This document shows, in pieces, positions 1-7,987 of a stretch of 64,000 nucleotides of DNA. The notes under the pieces are model-generated. The model ran no database searches, was not told the origin of the DNA, and saw only the letters and a program-made list of their open reading frames with translations. Each line of letters starts with the position of its first letter. Positions within the stretch are counted from its first letter, which is position 1. The DNA comes from Mucilaginibacter defluvii (GTDB lineage: Bacteria; Bacteroidota; Bacteroidia; Sphingobacteriales; Sphingobacteriaceae), in the NCBI RefSeq assembly GCF_039543225.1, contig NZ_BAABJI010000002.1, forward strand, positions 1,178,001-1,242,000, read 5' to 3'. The position numbers were made by a program, and so were the translations under genes.

Positions 1-413
1 CAGGCTTTGCCGGGAAGATACTGACCGGCAATTTCTTCGAGCTTTTGCTTAACTACAGGCTTACTTATAAACCCTTTTACGGCTGCAAACGTTGTTGCGC
101 GTTGCTTATCGCTACCATCAATAGACGAACTTACTATAAAAACATGCGGCTGTTTTTGTAAAGCAGGCATCAGGCTTTCCAAATCGGTTAAAAATTGCCA
201 GCCGCTATAAGGCATATTCAAATCGAGGAAAATAAGATCTGGTAAAACAGAAATATCTTCATGATTTTCTTCGAGGAAGTTGATGATCAGGGCTGCATCC
301 AACGTATGTACCGAGTCTTCAAAAATTTCATACCGGTCAAACATCTTTTGCATAATTAAGTGCTCCATCGGGTTATCATCAATCATCAGCGTTTTACACA
401 TGTTTATTTTCAT
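1..413 (-). CDS. Single-domain response regulator, C-terminus cut by window edge
   Basis: A receiver (REC) domain protein that reads off the left edge of the window, so about 137 N-terminal codons are seen. Visible hallmarks are an acidic pair near the N-terminus (LMIDDNPMEH), the phospho-acceptor Asp in LIFLDLNMP, a Ser in VSSS at the switch position and the conserved Lys in ISKPV. No output domain is seen before the edge, and REC-only proteins normally end about here, so it probably acts by passing phosphate or by protein contact. The start could be the ATG at 413 or the in-frame ATG at 401. The partner kinase is not identifiable from this window. Confidence 0.85.
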   Translation of the reverse strand, partial: MKINMCKTLMIDDNPMEHLIMQKMFDRYEIFEDSVHTLDAALIINFLEENHEDISVLPDLIFLDLNMPYSGWQFLTDLESLMPALQKQPHVFIVSSSIDGSDKQRATTFAAVKGFISKPVVKQKLEEIAGQYLPGKA

Positions 414-563
414 TTGTATAAATTTTTACAATCAACGTGCCAAATGATTTCTCTTTAGTTAAACGCCTACCAACTTAAAATCAAGGTGTACATTTTACAC
501 CATGGGTATAAAAATGTAGAAAATTGGGGAAGTAAATCATCGCACATATAACTTTTTAAATAC

Positions 564-600
564 AAAGGCGGTATCCCTGTTAAGTAGAGAAACCGCCTTT
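564..600 (-). terminator. Hairpin downstream of the epimerase-like gene
   Basis: Inverted arms AAAGGCGGT and ACCGCCTTT enclose a 19-nt loop, 20 bp past the stop codon of the gene ending at 621. The following T run on the minus strand is short, so termination may be weak. Confidence 0.5.
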
Positions 601-620
601 ATCATTACTGTCATTATTAA

Positions 621-1517
621 TTATTGAGCAAAGTATGCGCCCGAGTTCATATCCTCAATTAAGCCGATATGCGTTGGCTGCCAACTGAGAACCTGCTTGG
701 TTTGCTCACCGGATGCCGGGGTATTAATTGTACCGAAGTAGTTGAACCAGCCAAAATATTCAGCAGCCTCTTCCGGCGTTTTGCTTACCACAGGCAGGTT
801 GAGGTTTTCGCCGATCGTTGAGGCAATTTTAATAAATGGAATGCCCTGCTCACCTACCGCGTGGTATACCGCTCGGGGCGCGTTTCTCTCCAAAGCCAAC
901 TGATACAGCACCGCGGCATCAAGCCGATGAACGGCAGGCCATTGGTTTTGGCCCTCGCGCAGGTAGGCTGCTTCTCCTTTTTCGCGGGCAAGATTGATCA
1001 GTATAGGCACAAAACCATGATCGCCCGCATCATGTACAGATGGCGGCAAACGCACTATAGACACGTTGACGCCCGACTGAGCTACCGCTTTGGCCGCTTC
1101 TTCCGTCGCTTTGCGCGGGCTCTTACTGTTTTCGGGCGTTACTTCATCCGCTTCTGTTACCGGTCTGCCGGTTGAAATCAGCGCCAAACCCGAAGTAATG
1201 ATAAATGGCTTACCGGTATGAGCCATAACGCTGCCCATAGCTTCTATGGCGCGGCGGTCAATCTCGCAACTTTCGGTAAAACGGCTAAAATCATGAATAA
1301 AGCCGGTGTGAATAACGCCGTCGGTTTGCGCGGCGCCGCTTTTTAAACTTTCAATATCCGTAAGTGCCCCCAAATACACTTCGGCACCCGCTTCAATAAG
1401 TTTTTGTGCTGATGATTCAGAACGGGCAAGCCCCAATACTTTATGGCCTGCGCTTAAAAGCTGATTTACTACAGCTGAGCCTACAAAACCTGTGGCTCCG
1501 GTTACAAATACACGCAT
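621..1517 (-). CDS. NAD-dependent epimerase/dehydratase-like SDR
   Basis: Extended short-chain dehydrogenase of 298 residues. The N-terminus MRVFVTGATGFVG carries the GxxGxxG dinucleotide-binding glycine motif, and the chain follows the NAD(P)-binding NmrA/epimerase fold. The substrate cannot be told from sequence. The ATG at 1517 was chosen because the Rossmann strand begins immediately there; the frame stays open upstream, but that 25-residue extension is not typical of the family. A Crp/Fnr regulator is encoded 102 bp upstream in the same direction and may control it. A hairpin follows the stop. Confidence 0.85.
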   Translation of the reverse strand: MRVFVTGATGFVGSAVVNQLLSAGHKVLGLARSESSAQKLIEAGAEVYLGALTDIESLKSGAAQTDGVIHTGFIHDFSRFTESCEIDRRAIEAMGSVMAHTGKPFIITSGLALISTGRPVTEADEVTPENSKSPRKATEEAAKAVAQSGVNVSIVRLPPSVHDAGDHGFVPILINLAREKGEAAYLREGQNQWPAVHRLDAAVLYQLALERNAPRAVYHAVGEQGIPFIKIASTIGENLNLPVVSKTPEEAAEYFGWFNYFGTINTPASGEQTKQVLSWQPTHIGLIEDMNSGAYFAQ

Positions 1518-1619
1518 AGTTTTAATTTTATGTTTAATGATGAGGCCTTTATAGCCGCATTTATTGAACACAAAATTGCGCATTGCACACACCCTTAAAA
1601 AAGGACATTTGACGTTATT

Positions 1620-2204
1620 TTAAACACGCTGTAATTGTGCCTGCCGTATGCGGCTAAGCGTTTTAAGGGATACGCCGATATAGGATGCCGCCATGCGCAA
1701 CGGCACCTTATTGAGGATGCCCGGATAGTTTTTTAAAAAGTCTTCGTATTTTTCTTCGGGCGTGGCACTAATGGTTTTGTAAAGCCGGTTACGGCTCAGG
1801 TTAAGGTATTGGGTGATCAGCTTATCAGAATACCGTTTAAGTGAAGGTATGGCTTTCACTAATTCTTCGAAGCTATCCTTGGTCCATAGCATTACACGGC
1901 TTTCTTCAAGTGCTTCAATATTGTAATTGGATGGTATACGGTTGTTATAACTTTCGCCATCCGTTGTCCAGCTCATAGCCGGCGAAAACTGCATGATATG
2001 CTCCTCGCCATCAGCGCCAATGCCATACATCCTTAAAAAGCCTGCCAACACAAAAATCTTATAACGACACACATCGCCTGCCTGTAGTAAAAACTGCTTC
2101 TTTTTTAATGTAGTGATGGTTGCTGCACCGATTATCCTCTCCATCTCATCGTCGGTAAACGTGATGGCGTGCGCATTCATGTATTCTTTAAAGCCGGAAA
2201 TCAT
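1620..2204 (-). CDS. Crp/Fnr family transcriptional regulator
   Basis: A 194-residue regulator with an N-terminal cyclic-nucleotide-binding-type beta roll (LLQAGDVCRYKIFVLAGFLRMY) and a C-terminal helix-turn-helix (AASYIGVSLKTLSRIRQ). The typical cAMP-binding RxS motif and Fnr-type Fe-S cysteines are not evident, so the effector is unknown. The ATG at 2204 is preferred over the TTG nine bases upstream. Bacteroidota proteins of this type often sit beside the oxidoreductase they regulate; here that would be the epimerase-like gene just downstream, which is an inference. Confidence 0.85.
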   Translation of the reverse strand: MISGFKEYMNAHAITFTDDEMERIIGAATITTLKKKQFLLQAGDVCRYKIFVLAGFLRMYGIGADGEEHIMQFSPAMSWTTDGESYNNRIPSNYNIEALEESRVMLWTKDSFEELVKAIPSLKRYSDKLITQYLNLSRNRLYKTISATPEEKYEDFLKNYPGILNKVPLRMAASYIGVSLKTLSRIRQAQLQRV

Positions 2205-2240
2205 GGTATCCAATCGTTATAAAATTAAGCAGCTGTTGTA

Positions 2241-2582
2241 TTACTTTTCGGCAAGAGGCTCGCCTTCAAACGCGATACCATTCCAGCCATGTGCCATAAA
2301 CTGCCTGATGTTTTGATGCGCATTGCCCTCAGGGTCGGCTAAAACAGCGCGATAGTGCTCTGCAAATAAAAGCAGCGTGTTCTCAGCGCTTAGCTGGTTC
2401 AATTGTGCAAAACCAAAAACCCTGGCACTACCCTGATTTTGTGAAGCTTCGTTATACACATCACCGTTTTTAAATGCTGTTGGTGTGTGCTGATAGTACT
2501 TTTCTATCAATTCGAGCACCTCGCTAAAGGCGAGGGTATTTTGTTTTGCTTTAAGCAAAAGTGTATCCAGTTGATCTTTCAT
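2241..2582 (-). CDS. HopJ type III effector family protein
   Basis: A 113-residue protein resembling the HopJ family. Recognisable stretches are the N-terminal helix MKDQLDTLLLKAK, the central YYQHTPTAFKNGDVYNEASQ and the C-terminal IRQFMAHGWNGIAF. Despite the name, members are common in free-living bacteria without type III secretion, and their role is unknown. The start at 2582 matches the usual family start; the open frame extends 18 codons upstream, but that part is not conserved in type. The gene ends 36 bp before the Crp/Fnr start, so the two may be cotranscribed. Confidence 0.75.
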   Translation of the reverse strand: MKDQLDTLLLKAKQNTLAFSEVLELIEKYYQHTPTAFKNGDVYNEASQNQGSARVFGFAQLNQLSAENTLLLFAEHYRAVLADPEGNAHQNIRQFMAHGWNGIAFEGEPLAEK

Positions 2583-2633
2583 TATATAAATTGTATCGAG
2601 GCAGCTAATCAAGTAGCTGATGTATCTTCTTCG

Positions 2634-2641
2634 CAAAACTA
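2634..2641 (-). promoter_or_regulatory. Bacteroidota -7 box (TAGTTTTG) upstream of hopJ-like gene
   Basis: TAGTTTTG matches TAnnTTTG, 51 nt before the ATG at 2582. It lies upstream of the chosen start and supports it. No clear -33 TTTG is seen at the proper distance. Confidence 0.35.
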
Positions 2642-2687
2642 CAATATCATTACGTTACGCTCACCTTGAATTTAATAATCGTATCAA

Positions 2688-4049
2688 TTATCGTTTACGG
2701 CTTACCGTCGGCACAACAGGCAAGCCCTCGTTACCTGCAGCGCTTACAGATTGTACGGCAAAAAAATAATTGTCCTTTGAGTAAGGCAACTTAATTTTAG
2801 TATCGGCAGTGAATATCTTTTTTTGCCATACCGGGCTGGTTGTTTCGCGCATCAGTATATAGTAACCGGCTACCTTGCCGGCTGGCGCCCTCCAGCTAAG
2901 CTCGGTAGAATTACTGAGCGCCACAACCGCTATATTAACGTCCTGCGGTGCCTGCGGCGATTTGGCCAGGTTAGCCAGGTTACTCAGGTTCATGGCGGTA
3001 TTTTTTCGCAGGTACTCATAATCCATAAACTCTGGCAAATCCCCATACTGCACGCCATTCTCTACCCGTACATCCTGATGCTGGTGGTTAAAATTCTCGT
3101 TCATTTCGGTTATGCGTACGGCAGCATATCCCTGTTGCTGGTAAGGCAGGTGATCGCCGCCGCGCAAAAAACGGTCGGGCCGGTATATCATTACCACCTC
3201 CAGGTTATCTACATACCGTTCTCCAACTTCCTTCACATAACGGGCCAATTGCCGCGATGGGCCGTCGTTCTCCAACCCCATGGCGCGTATGGCCGCTGCT
3301 TTTTGCTCGTTCAGTTCAAACGCAGGCAATCCCTCACTAAAAACGCGAACGCGCGTATTATTGATGATATTGGTTTCGTTACTGTTATTGCTGCCCATTA
3401 TGTCGTTGTTCAGCACGGCCTCTATGTGCCACTTGTTGCGTTTGGCATTGGCAGCCATAAAGCCGGCGCCCAGCAAGCCCTGCTCCTCTCCGCAAACAGC
3501 CACAAAAATTATCGTAGCCGGAAATTTGTGCCTACTCATAATCCGGGCACATTCCATAACGGCGGCTGTACCGCTGCCATCATCATTTGCGCCGGGTGCT
3601 ATACCTGTGCGATCCATCACGCTGCTCCGCATGTTATCCATATGCCCGCTAATAACGAAGATGCGATGGTCGTTCGGGTCGGTACCTTTTAACGCGCCAA
3701 CTACATTGGTGAGCACTACCGTGCTGTCAATACGTTTGCCATCAGGTTTGTAAGTGCTTGTATCAAACGCGACCGTAAACCTTCCACCGGATGCGGCAGT
3801 AAAACTTTTAAACCTGCTCAATATCCAGTTCCGCGCGGCGCCAATTCCCCGTTGAGGGTTTGTAGTGCTGCTAAGTGTATTACGCGTGCCGAAACTTACC
3901 AGCCGGACTATGTTATTCTTCATGGAATCTGCAGATACCTCCGAAACCATCGAGGCGATCTCGGCATCGCGTTGAATGATCACCGGCGACTGGGCATACA
4001 TACGGTTTACCGTACAGGCGGCAATTACAATAAGTAAGCATTTCTTCAT
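2688..4049 (-). CDS. Secreted M28 family zinc peptidase
   Basis: A 453-residue protein with an N-terminal signal peptide (MKKCLLIVIAACTVNRMYAQ). The M28 aminopeptidase core is evident: zinc-binding His and Asp in VISGHMDN, then GANDDGSGTAAV with the second metal Asp, and the catalytic/metal Glu pair in VAVCGEEQGLLGA, followed by NNDIMGS and, later, GGDHLPY. The last 85 residues resemble a fibronectin type III-like beta domain (LSWRAPAGKVAGYYILMRE). It probably releases amino acids from peptides in the periplasm or outside the cell. The next gene diverges at 4222. A second, unrelated-architecture M28 protein is encoded at 29.6 kb. Confidence 0.9.
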   Translation of the reverse strand: MKKCLLIVIAACTVNRMYAQSPVIIQRDAEIASMVSEVSADSMKNNIVRLVSFGTRNTLSSTTNPQRGIGAARNWILSRFKSFTAASGGRFTVAFDTSTYKPDGKRIDSTVVLTNVVGALKGTDPNDHRIFVISGHMDNMRSSVMDRTGIAPGANDDGSGTAAVMECARIMSRHKFPATIIFVAVCGEEQGLLGAGFMAANAKRNKWHIEAVLNNDIMGSNNSNETNIINNTRVRVFSEGLPAFELNEQKAAAIRAMGLENDGPSRQLARYVKEVGERYVDNLEVVMIYRPDRFLRGGDHLPYQQQGYAAVRITEMNENFNHQHQDVRVENGVQYGDLPEFMDYEYLRKNTAMNLSNLANLAKSPQAPQDVNIAVVALSNSTELSWRAPAGKVAGYYILMRETTSPVWQKKIFTADTKIKLPYSKDNYFFAVQSVSAAGNEGLPVVPTVSRKR

Positions 4050-4221
4050 CGTGTAAAAATGTATCTGTTAAAAATAAGGATGGTATATCAATAATAACAC
4101 TATAACGCCATGTATCTTTTTAGTTGCAGTACAGCGTTAATGCGTTTAAATACCACCATGTATCCGATTTTAAAAAAGTAGATTACCTTTATACATCAAC
4201 TAACCTGCTTTTTCATTTTTT

Positions 4222-5796
4222 ATGTTAGACAGTTTTCCGTTCTATCTATCGCTTGCCGTAGCCATTGTTTTAATTGTTATGCTGGCCAACCGCATCAAGG
4301 TAGCCTACCCGGTTCTGCTGGTGTTAGCCGGGTTGGCGCTGAGTGTTATACCGGGCATTCCGCAGGTGCATATCGATTCGGAGCTGATTTTCGTCATCTT
4401 CCTGCCGCCGCTGCTTTACGAGGCCGGCTGGCAAACCTCGTGGAAAGAGCTATGGCGCTGGCGGCGTATTGTGAGCAGCTTTGCTTTTGTGGTGGTATTT
4501 TTCACCGCGTTTTCGGTGGCGCTGGTTGCTAACTACTGGATACCGGGTTTTACGCTTGCGCTTGGCTTACTGTTAGGTGGCATCGTATCGCCGCCTGATG
4601 CCGTGAGTACCGCTGCCATACTGAAATTCGTAAAAGCACCTAAGCGGCTAACCTCTATATTAGAAGGCGAAAGCCTGCTAAATGATGCTTCATCGCTTAT
4701 TATATTCCGTTTCGCGTTTATAGCAGTAGGCACCGGGCAGCTTGTATGGCATGAGGCCGCGCTATCATTTGTGTGGATGGTTATTGGCGGAATTATGACC
4801 GGTATCGTAATAGGCTACCTGGTTATGCAGGTGCATAAACTTTTACCCACCGATGCCAATATGGATATTATACTCACGCTGGTAACGCCCTATGCGATAT
4901 ATATCTGTGCCGAAGAAGTGCACAGCTCGGGTGTGCTTGCCGTAGTGGCGGCCAGTTTGTTCCTGTCATACCGCCGGCATAATTTTTTAAGCAGCACCGC
5001 CCGTTTGCGGAGTATTAACGTATGGGAAAGCCTGAGCTTTTTGCTCAATGGCCTGGTGTTTTTACTTATCGGGCTCGACTTGCCGCAAATTACCGCTGAA
5101 TTAGGGAACGTGAGTATGAAAGCCGCTATCGGTTATGGCCTGCTGGTTACCGGCGTACTGATAATTACCCGCATCATTGCTGCTTATGGGGCAGTTTTTG
5201 TAACGCTTATAGCCCGTAACTTTATTACGGTGGCAGACGACCGGCATCCCGGCTTTCGCACGCCGTTCATACTGGGTTGGGCAGGTATGCGCGGTGTGGT
5301 ATCGTTGGCGGCGGCTTTGTCCATACCTACACACTTGAGCGATAATGTGCTTTTTCCACAGCGCAATCTCATTTTATTCATCACATTCATCGTTATACTT
5401 ACCACTCTGCTGTTGCAAGGCCTTACATTGCCTTTGCTGATCCGCAAAATGGGGCTTACCGACCCGGATGAAAAGCTGCCCGAAGAAAAGATGTACGCCA
5501 AGCTACGCAGGCAGTTAAATAAGCTTGCGCTGAATCATCTCGAGAAGAAATATCCTGAAGGTCTGCACGATCACCCGGTACTGCAGCAAATGGCTCAAAA
5601 GTGGCGGTTAAACAGCGATGAACCGGCCACCGCCGATATGCCCGACGAAACCAAAGATGTGTACAGCGAGATACTTGAACAGCAGCGCAACTGGCTCATA
5701 AAACGCAACCTCGAAACTTTTGCCATTACCGAGGAAGTGATACGCAAGCATTTGTTGTTTCTGGATCTGGAAGAAGAGAAGCTGAAGTATCTGTAA
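4222..5796 (+). CDS. Na+/H+ antiporter (CPA1/NhaP type)
   Basis: A 524-residue inner-membrane protein with about 12 hydrophobic segments over the first 400 residues. CPA1 features include LPPLLYEAGW, the GGIVSPPDAVSTAAILK stretch, LEGESLLNDASSL with the conserved ND pair, and GWAGMRGVVSLAAALS near the last helices. The hydrophilic C-terminal tail of about 120 residues (QLNKLALNHLEKKY...) is typical of soluble regulatory tails in this family. It should exchange protons for sodium or other monovalent cations. It ends flush with the next gene, which is convergent, with no intergenic base. Confidence 0.93.
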   Translation: MLDSFPFYLSLAVAIVLIVMLANRIKVAYPVLLVLAGLALSVIPGIPQVHIDSELIFVIFLPPLLYEAGWQTSWKELWRWRRIVSSFAFVVVFFTAFSVALVANYWIPGFTLALGLLLGGIVSPPDAVSTAAILKFVKAPKRLTSILEGESLLNDASSLIIFRFAFIAVGTGQLVWHEAALSFVWMVIGGIMTGIVIGYLVMQVHKLLPTDANMDIILTLVTPYAIYICAEEVHSSGVLAVVAASLFLSYRRHNFLSSTARLRSINVWESLSFLLNGLVFLLIGLDLPQITAELGNVSMKAAIGYGLLVTGVLIITRIIAAYGAVFVTLIARNFITVADDRHPGFRTPFILGWAGMRGVVSLAAALSIPTHLSDNVLFPQRNLILFITFIVILTTLLLQGLTLPLLIRKMGLTDPDEKLPEEKMYAKLRRQLNKLALNHLEKKYPEGLHDHPVLQQMAQKWRLNSDEPATADMPDETKDVYSEILEQQRNWLIKRNLETFAITEEVIRKHLLFLDLEEEKLKYL

Positions 5797-7770
5797 CTAT
5801 AACATTCCAAGCGAGTGCCCGAAAGTAAACGTGAAGCTTGTGCCTTTGCCAGGCTCACTGCTTACTTTAATATTTCCGTTGTTTGCCAGTACAAACTCAT
5901 ATGAAAGCATTAAACCAAGGCCGGTCCCCTTTTCGCCGTGTGTGCCGCGCTGACTGGCATTCAAGCGTTTAAAAACCTGCGCGGCCTGTTCAGCGGGCAT
6001 ACCAACGCCGTTATCCTTAACATAAAAATCCAGTTCGCCTTCTTCGGCACCGGCTAAACAGCCAACCATAATGTAACCGCCTGTTCCGGTAAATTTTATA
6101 GCGTTTGAAAGCAGGTTACGGATGATAAAATCGAAATGATCCGCATCGCCATATAAGGTAATATCCTGCGCGATTTTTGTGTTGATGATGATCTGTTTTT
6201 CGGCAGCAGCGTTTTTAAACAGGCGCAGGTTCTGCGCCACAATCTCAGCCGGATCAAAACTAACCGCGTTTACCTGCTTGCCTTTCAGCTGCAATTGCCC
6301 CCAGCGCAGCAATTTGTTCAGCACATCCAACGATGAATCGCAATTATGCTGTAATTCAGTAACCACCTGTTTACGTTCCGACGCAGTGAGATCATCATCC
6401 TCAAGCAACGACAAAAAATTCTTTAACGTAGCCAGCGGCGCGCGCAGATCGTGCCCTAAAACGGAGAATAATTTATCTTTACTCTGGTTACTGGCTACCA
6501 GGTCGGCGTTCAGTTGCTGCAATTGTTTGTTATAGGCACGTATACGGGCATAAAAAATAATTACAATTACCAGTATGGCAACTACGGCAATCGCTATAAA
6601 GATTGTTACACGTTGCTGAGAGCGCTGCTCATTATTTACGTATTTTAATTTTTCCACGCTTGACTGGCTTTTCTGCAGATCATAGCTGGATTGCAGGTTG
6701 GCAATTTCAGTAGCCCGGGCCAAATTAAAAAGGCTGTCGCTTAACGCGCGTTCACGCCTGTTCACTTCAAACGCGGCTTTGTAATTGCCTTGTTGCTGGT
6801 ATATGGCGGCCATACGCTGCAAGGTTTCAATCGCTATCTTGCTCGCCTTTTTTTGATAAGCCAGGGTAACAGCCTGTTTTAAGTATGATAACGCTTTATC
6901 AGCATCCTGAAGCTTGTAAGTATCGGCCAGCCCGTTAAGCGTTTGCAGTTCGCGCAGGTAGTTTTTTATCCGCCTCGCCCGCTCTAAAGAGGTGAGCTGT
7001 ATTTCTGCCGCCTTTGCCGTATTGCCTGCCTTAGCGTAAGCCATGCCGAGGCCATTAAGCAACGTTACGTTTAGTCCTGCATATTGCGGCACGTTGCTTA
7101 GCGCAATACCTTTTTCATAATAGTTAATGGCCTTTTTTATCTCACCTGTTGCCGTATAAACTACACCGTAATTATTATAGATATAAAGCGTAAGGCCGCT
7201 AAGCGGTAGCGTTTTCGAGATCGATTCGGCTGTTTTCAGATAGCTTAATGCAATGTCGTACTCTGACTGGCCCATGTAGGCCTCGGCCAGCGTGATGTTG
7301 GCTTCCATAATTCCGGGCCTGTTATTGTTTTTCTCGTGCATACGCAGAGCCCTGAAAAAGTAACCCGTGGCCTTATCAAAGCTGCCTTGGCGCATCTCTA
7401 CTACGCCTAACCTGATTATCTCGCCGGCAATACCGTCACCATTTTTAATTTGCTCATATAGATGAATGGCTTTCAGATATTTCTGCCGCGCGGCTGAGAA
7501 ACGGCCCTGGTTCTCATCAATAATACCCCAATGGGTAAGCATCACTGCCTCGCCTTTTTTATTGCGTAGTCGTCGGCTTAGCTCAAGCCCTTTTTTGGCG
7601 TAAAAAACACCTGAATCAGGTACTGAAAACCTGTATTGAATTACAAGCTTCTCGTAGTCCTCCACGGTTTTCGGAGTGTTGCCGGCAAAAGCCGTAGTGG
7701 TTATGATAACCAACATGGCCAGGCCAATCCACCGGGTCAATAAATACCGTATAGCACCAATTGCTTGCAT
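5797..7770 (-). CDS. TPR-containing sensor histidine kinase
   Basis: A 657-residue membrane kinase. After an N-terminal hydrophobic signal segment come tetratricopeptide-type helical repeats over roughly residues 30-370 (for example KATGYFFRALRMHEKNN), a transmembrane helix (IFIAIAVVAILVIVIIFYARI) and a cytoplasmic coiled linker. The HisKA domain carries the phospho-acceptor His in GHDLRAPLATLKN, and the ATPase domain shows NLLSNAIKFT (N box), DNGVGM (G1) and GTGLGL (G2). No receiver or output domain is fused, so a separate regulator is expected. Periplasmic TPRs are a common Bacteroidota sensor arrangement. Its signal is unknown. Confidence 0.92.
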   Translation of the reverse strand: MQAIGAIRYLLTRWIGLAMLVIITTTAFAGNTPKTVEDYEKLVIQYRFSVPDSGVFYAKKGLELSRRLRNKKGEAVMLTHWGIIDENQGRFSAARQKYLKAIHLYEQIKNGDGIAGEIIRLGVVEMRQGSFDKATGYFFRALRMHEKNNNRPGIMEANITLAEAYMGQSEYDIALSYLKTAESISKTLPLSGLTLYIYNNYGVVYTATGEIKKAINYYEKGIALSNVPQYAGLNVTLLNGLGMAYAKAGNTAKAAEIQLTSLERARRIKNYLRELQTLNGLADTYKLQDADKALSYLKQAVTLAYQKKASKIAIETLQRMAAIYQQQGNYKAAFEVNRRERALSDSLFNLARATEIANLQSSYDLQKSQSSVEKLKYVNNEQRSQQRVTIFIAIAVVAILVIVIIFYARIRAYNKQLQQLNADLVASNQSKDKLFSVLGHDLRAPLATLKNFLSLLEDDDLTASERKQVVTELQHNCDSSLDVLNKLLRWGQLQLKGKQVNAVSFDPAEIVAQNLRLFKNAAAEKQIIINTKIAQDITLYGDADHFDFIIRNLLSNAIKFTGTGGYIMVGCLAGAEEGELDFYVKDNGVGMPAEQAAQVFKRLNASQRGTHGEKGTGLGLMLSYEFVLANNGNIKVSSEPGKGTSFTFTFGHSLGML

Positions 7771-7788
7771 TAATCAGGAAAACGTGTT

Positions 7789-7796
7789 CAAAAATA
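7789..7796 (-). promoter_or_regulatory. -7 box TATTTTTG upstream of TPR histidine kinase
   Basis: A perfect TAnnTTTG match 18 nt before the kinase ATG. The -33 region is weak (only TT-rich). Confidence 0.4.
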
Positions 7797-7987
7797 CGCA
7801 TTTAGCCTTATTTTAAATTAACGCCATTACATCGTTACATAGTACCGCATAAATCGTACTGCACCATAAAGCAGTTTAACCCTTCATCTGCACATAATAG
7901 TTGCCATAGCATAAAGTGTTTATTGGAAAGGTCAAACCCGCCGCCATTTTAATTGTTGATAAAAATATTCAATTAAAGGTAGAAATT

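Noticed and set aside
861..1175. Open frame on the plus strand inside the epimerase-like gene
   Set aside because: Composition is Arg-rich shadow coding opposite a real gene.
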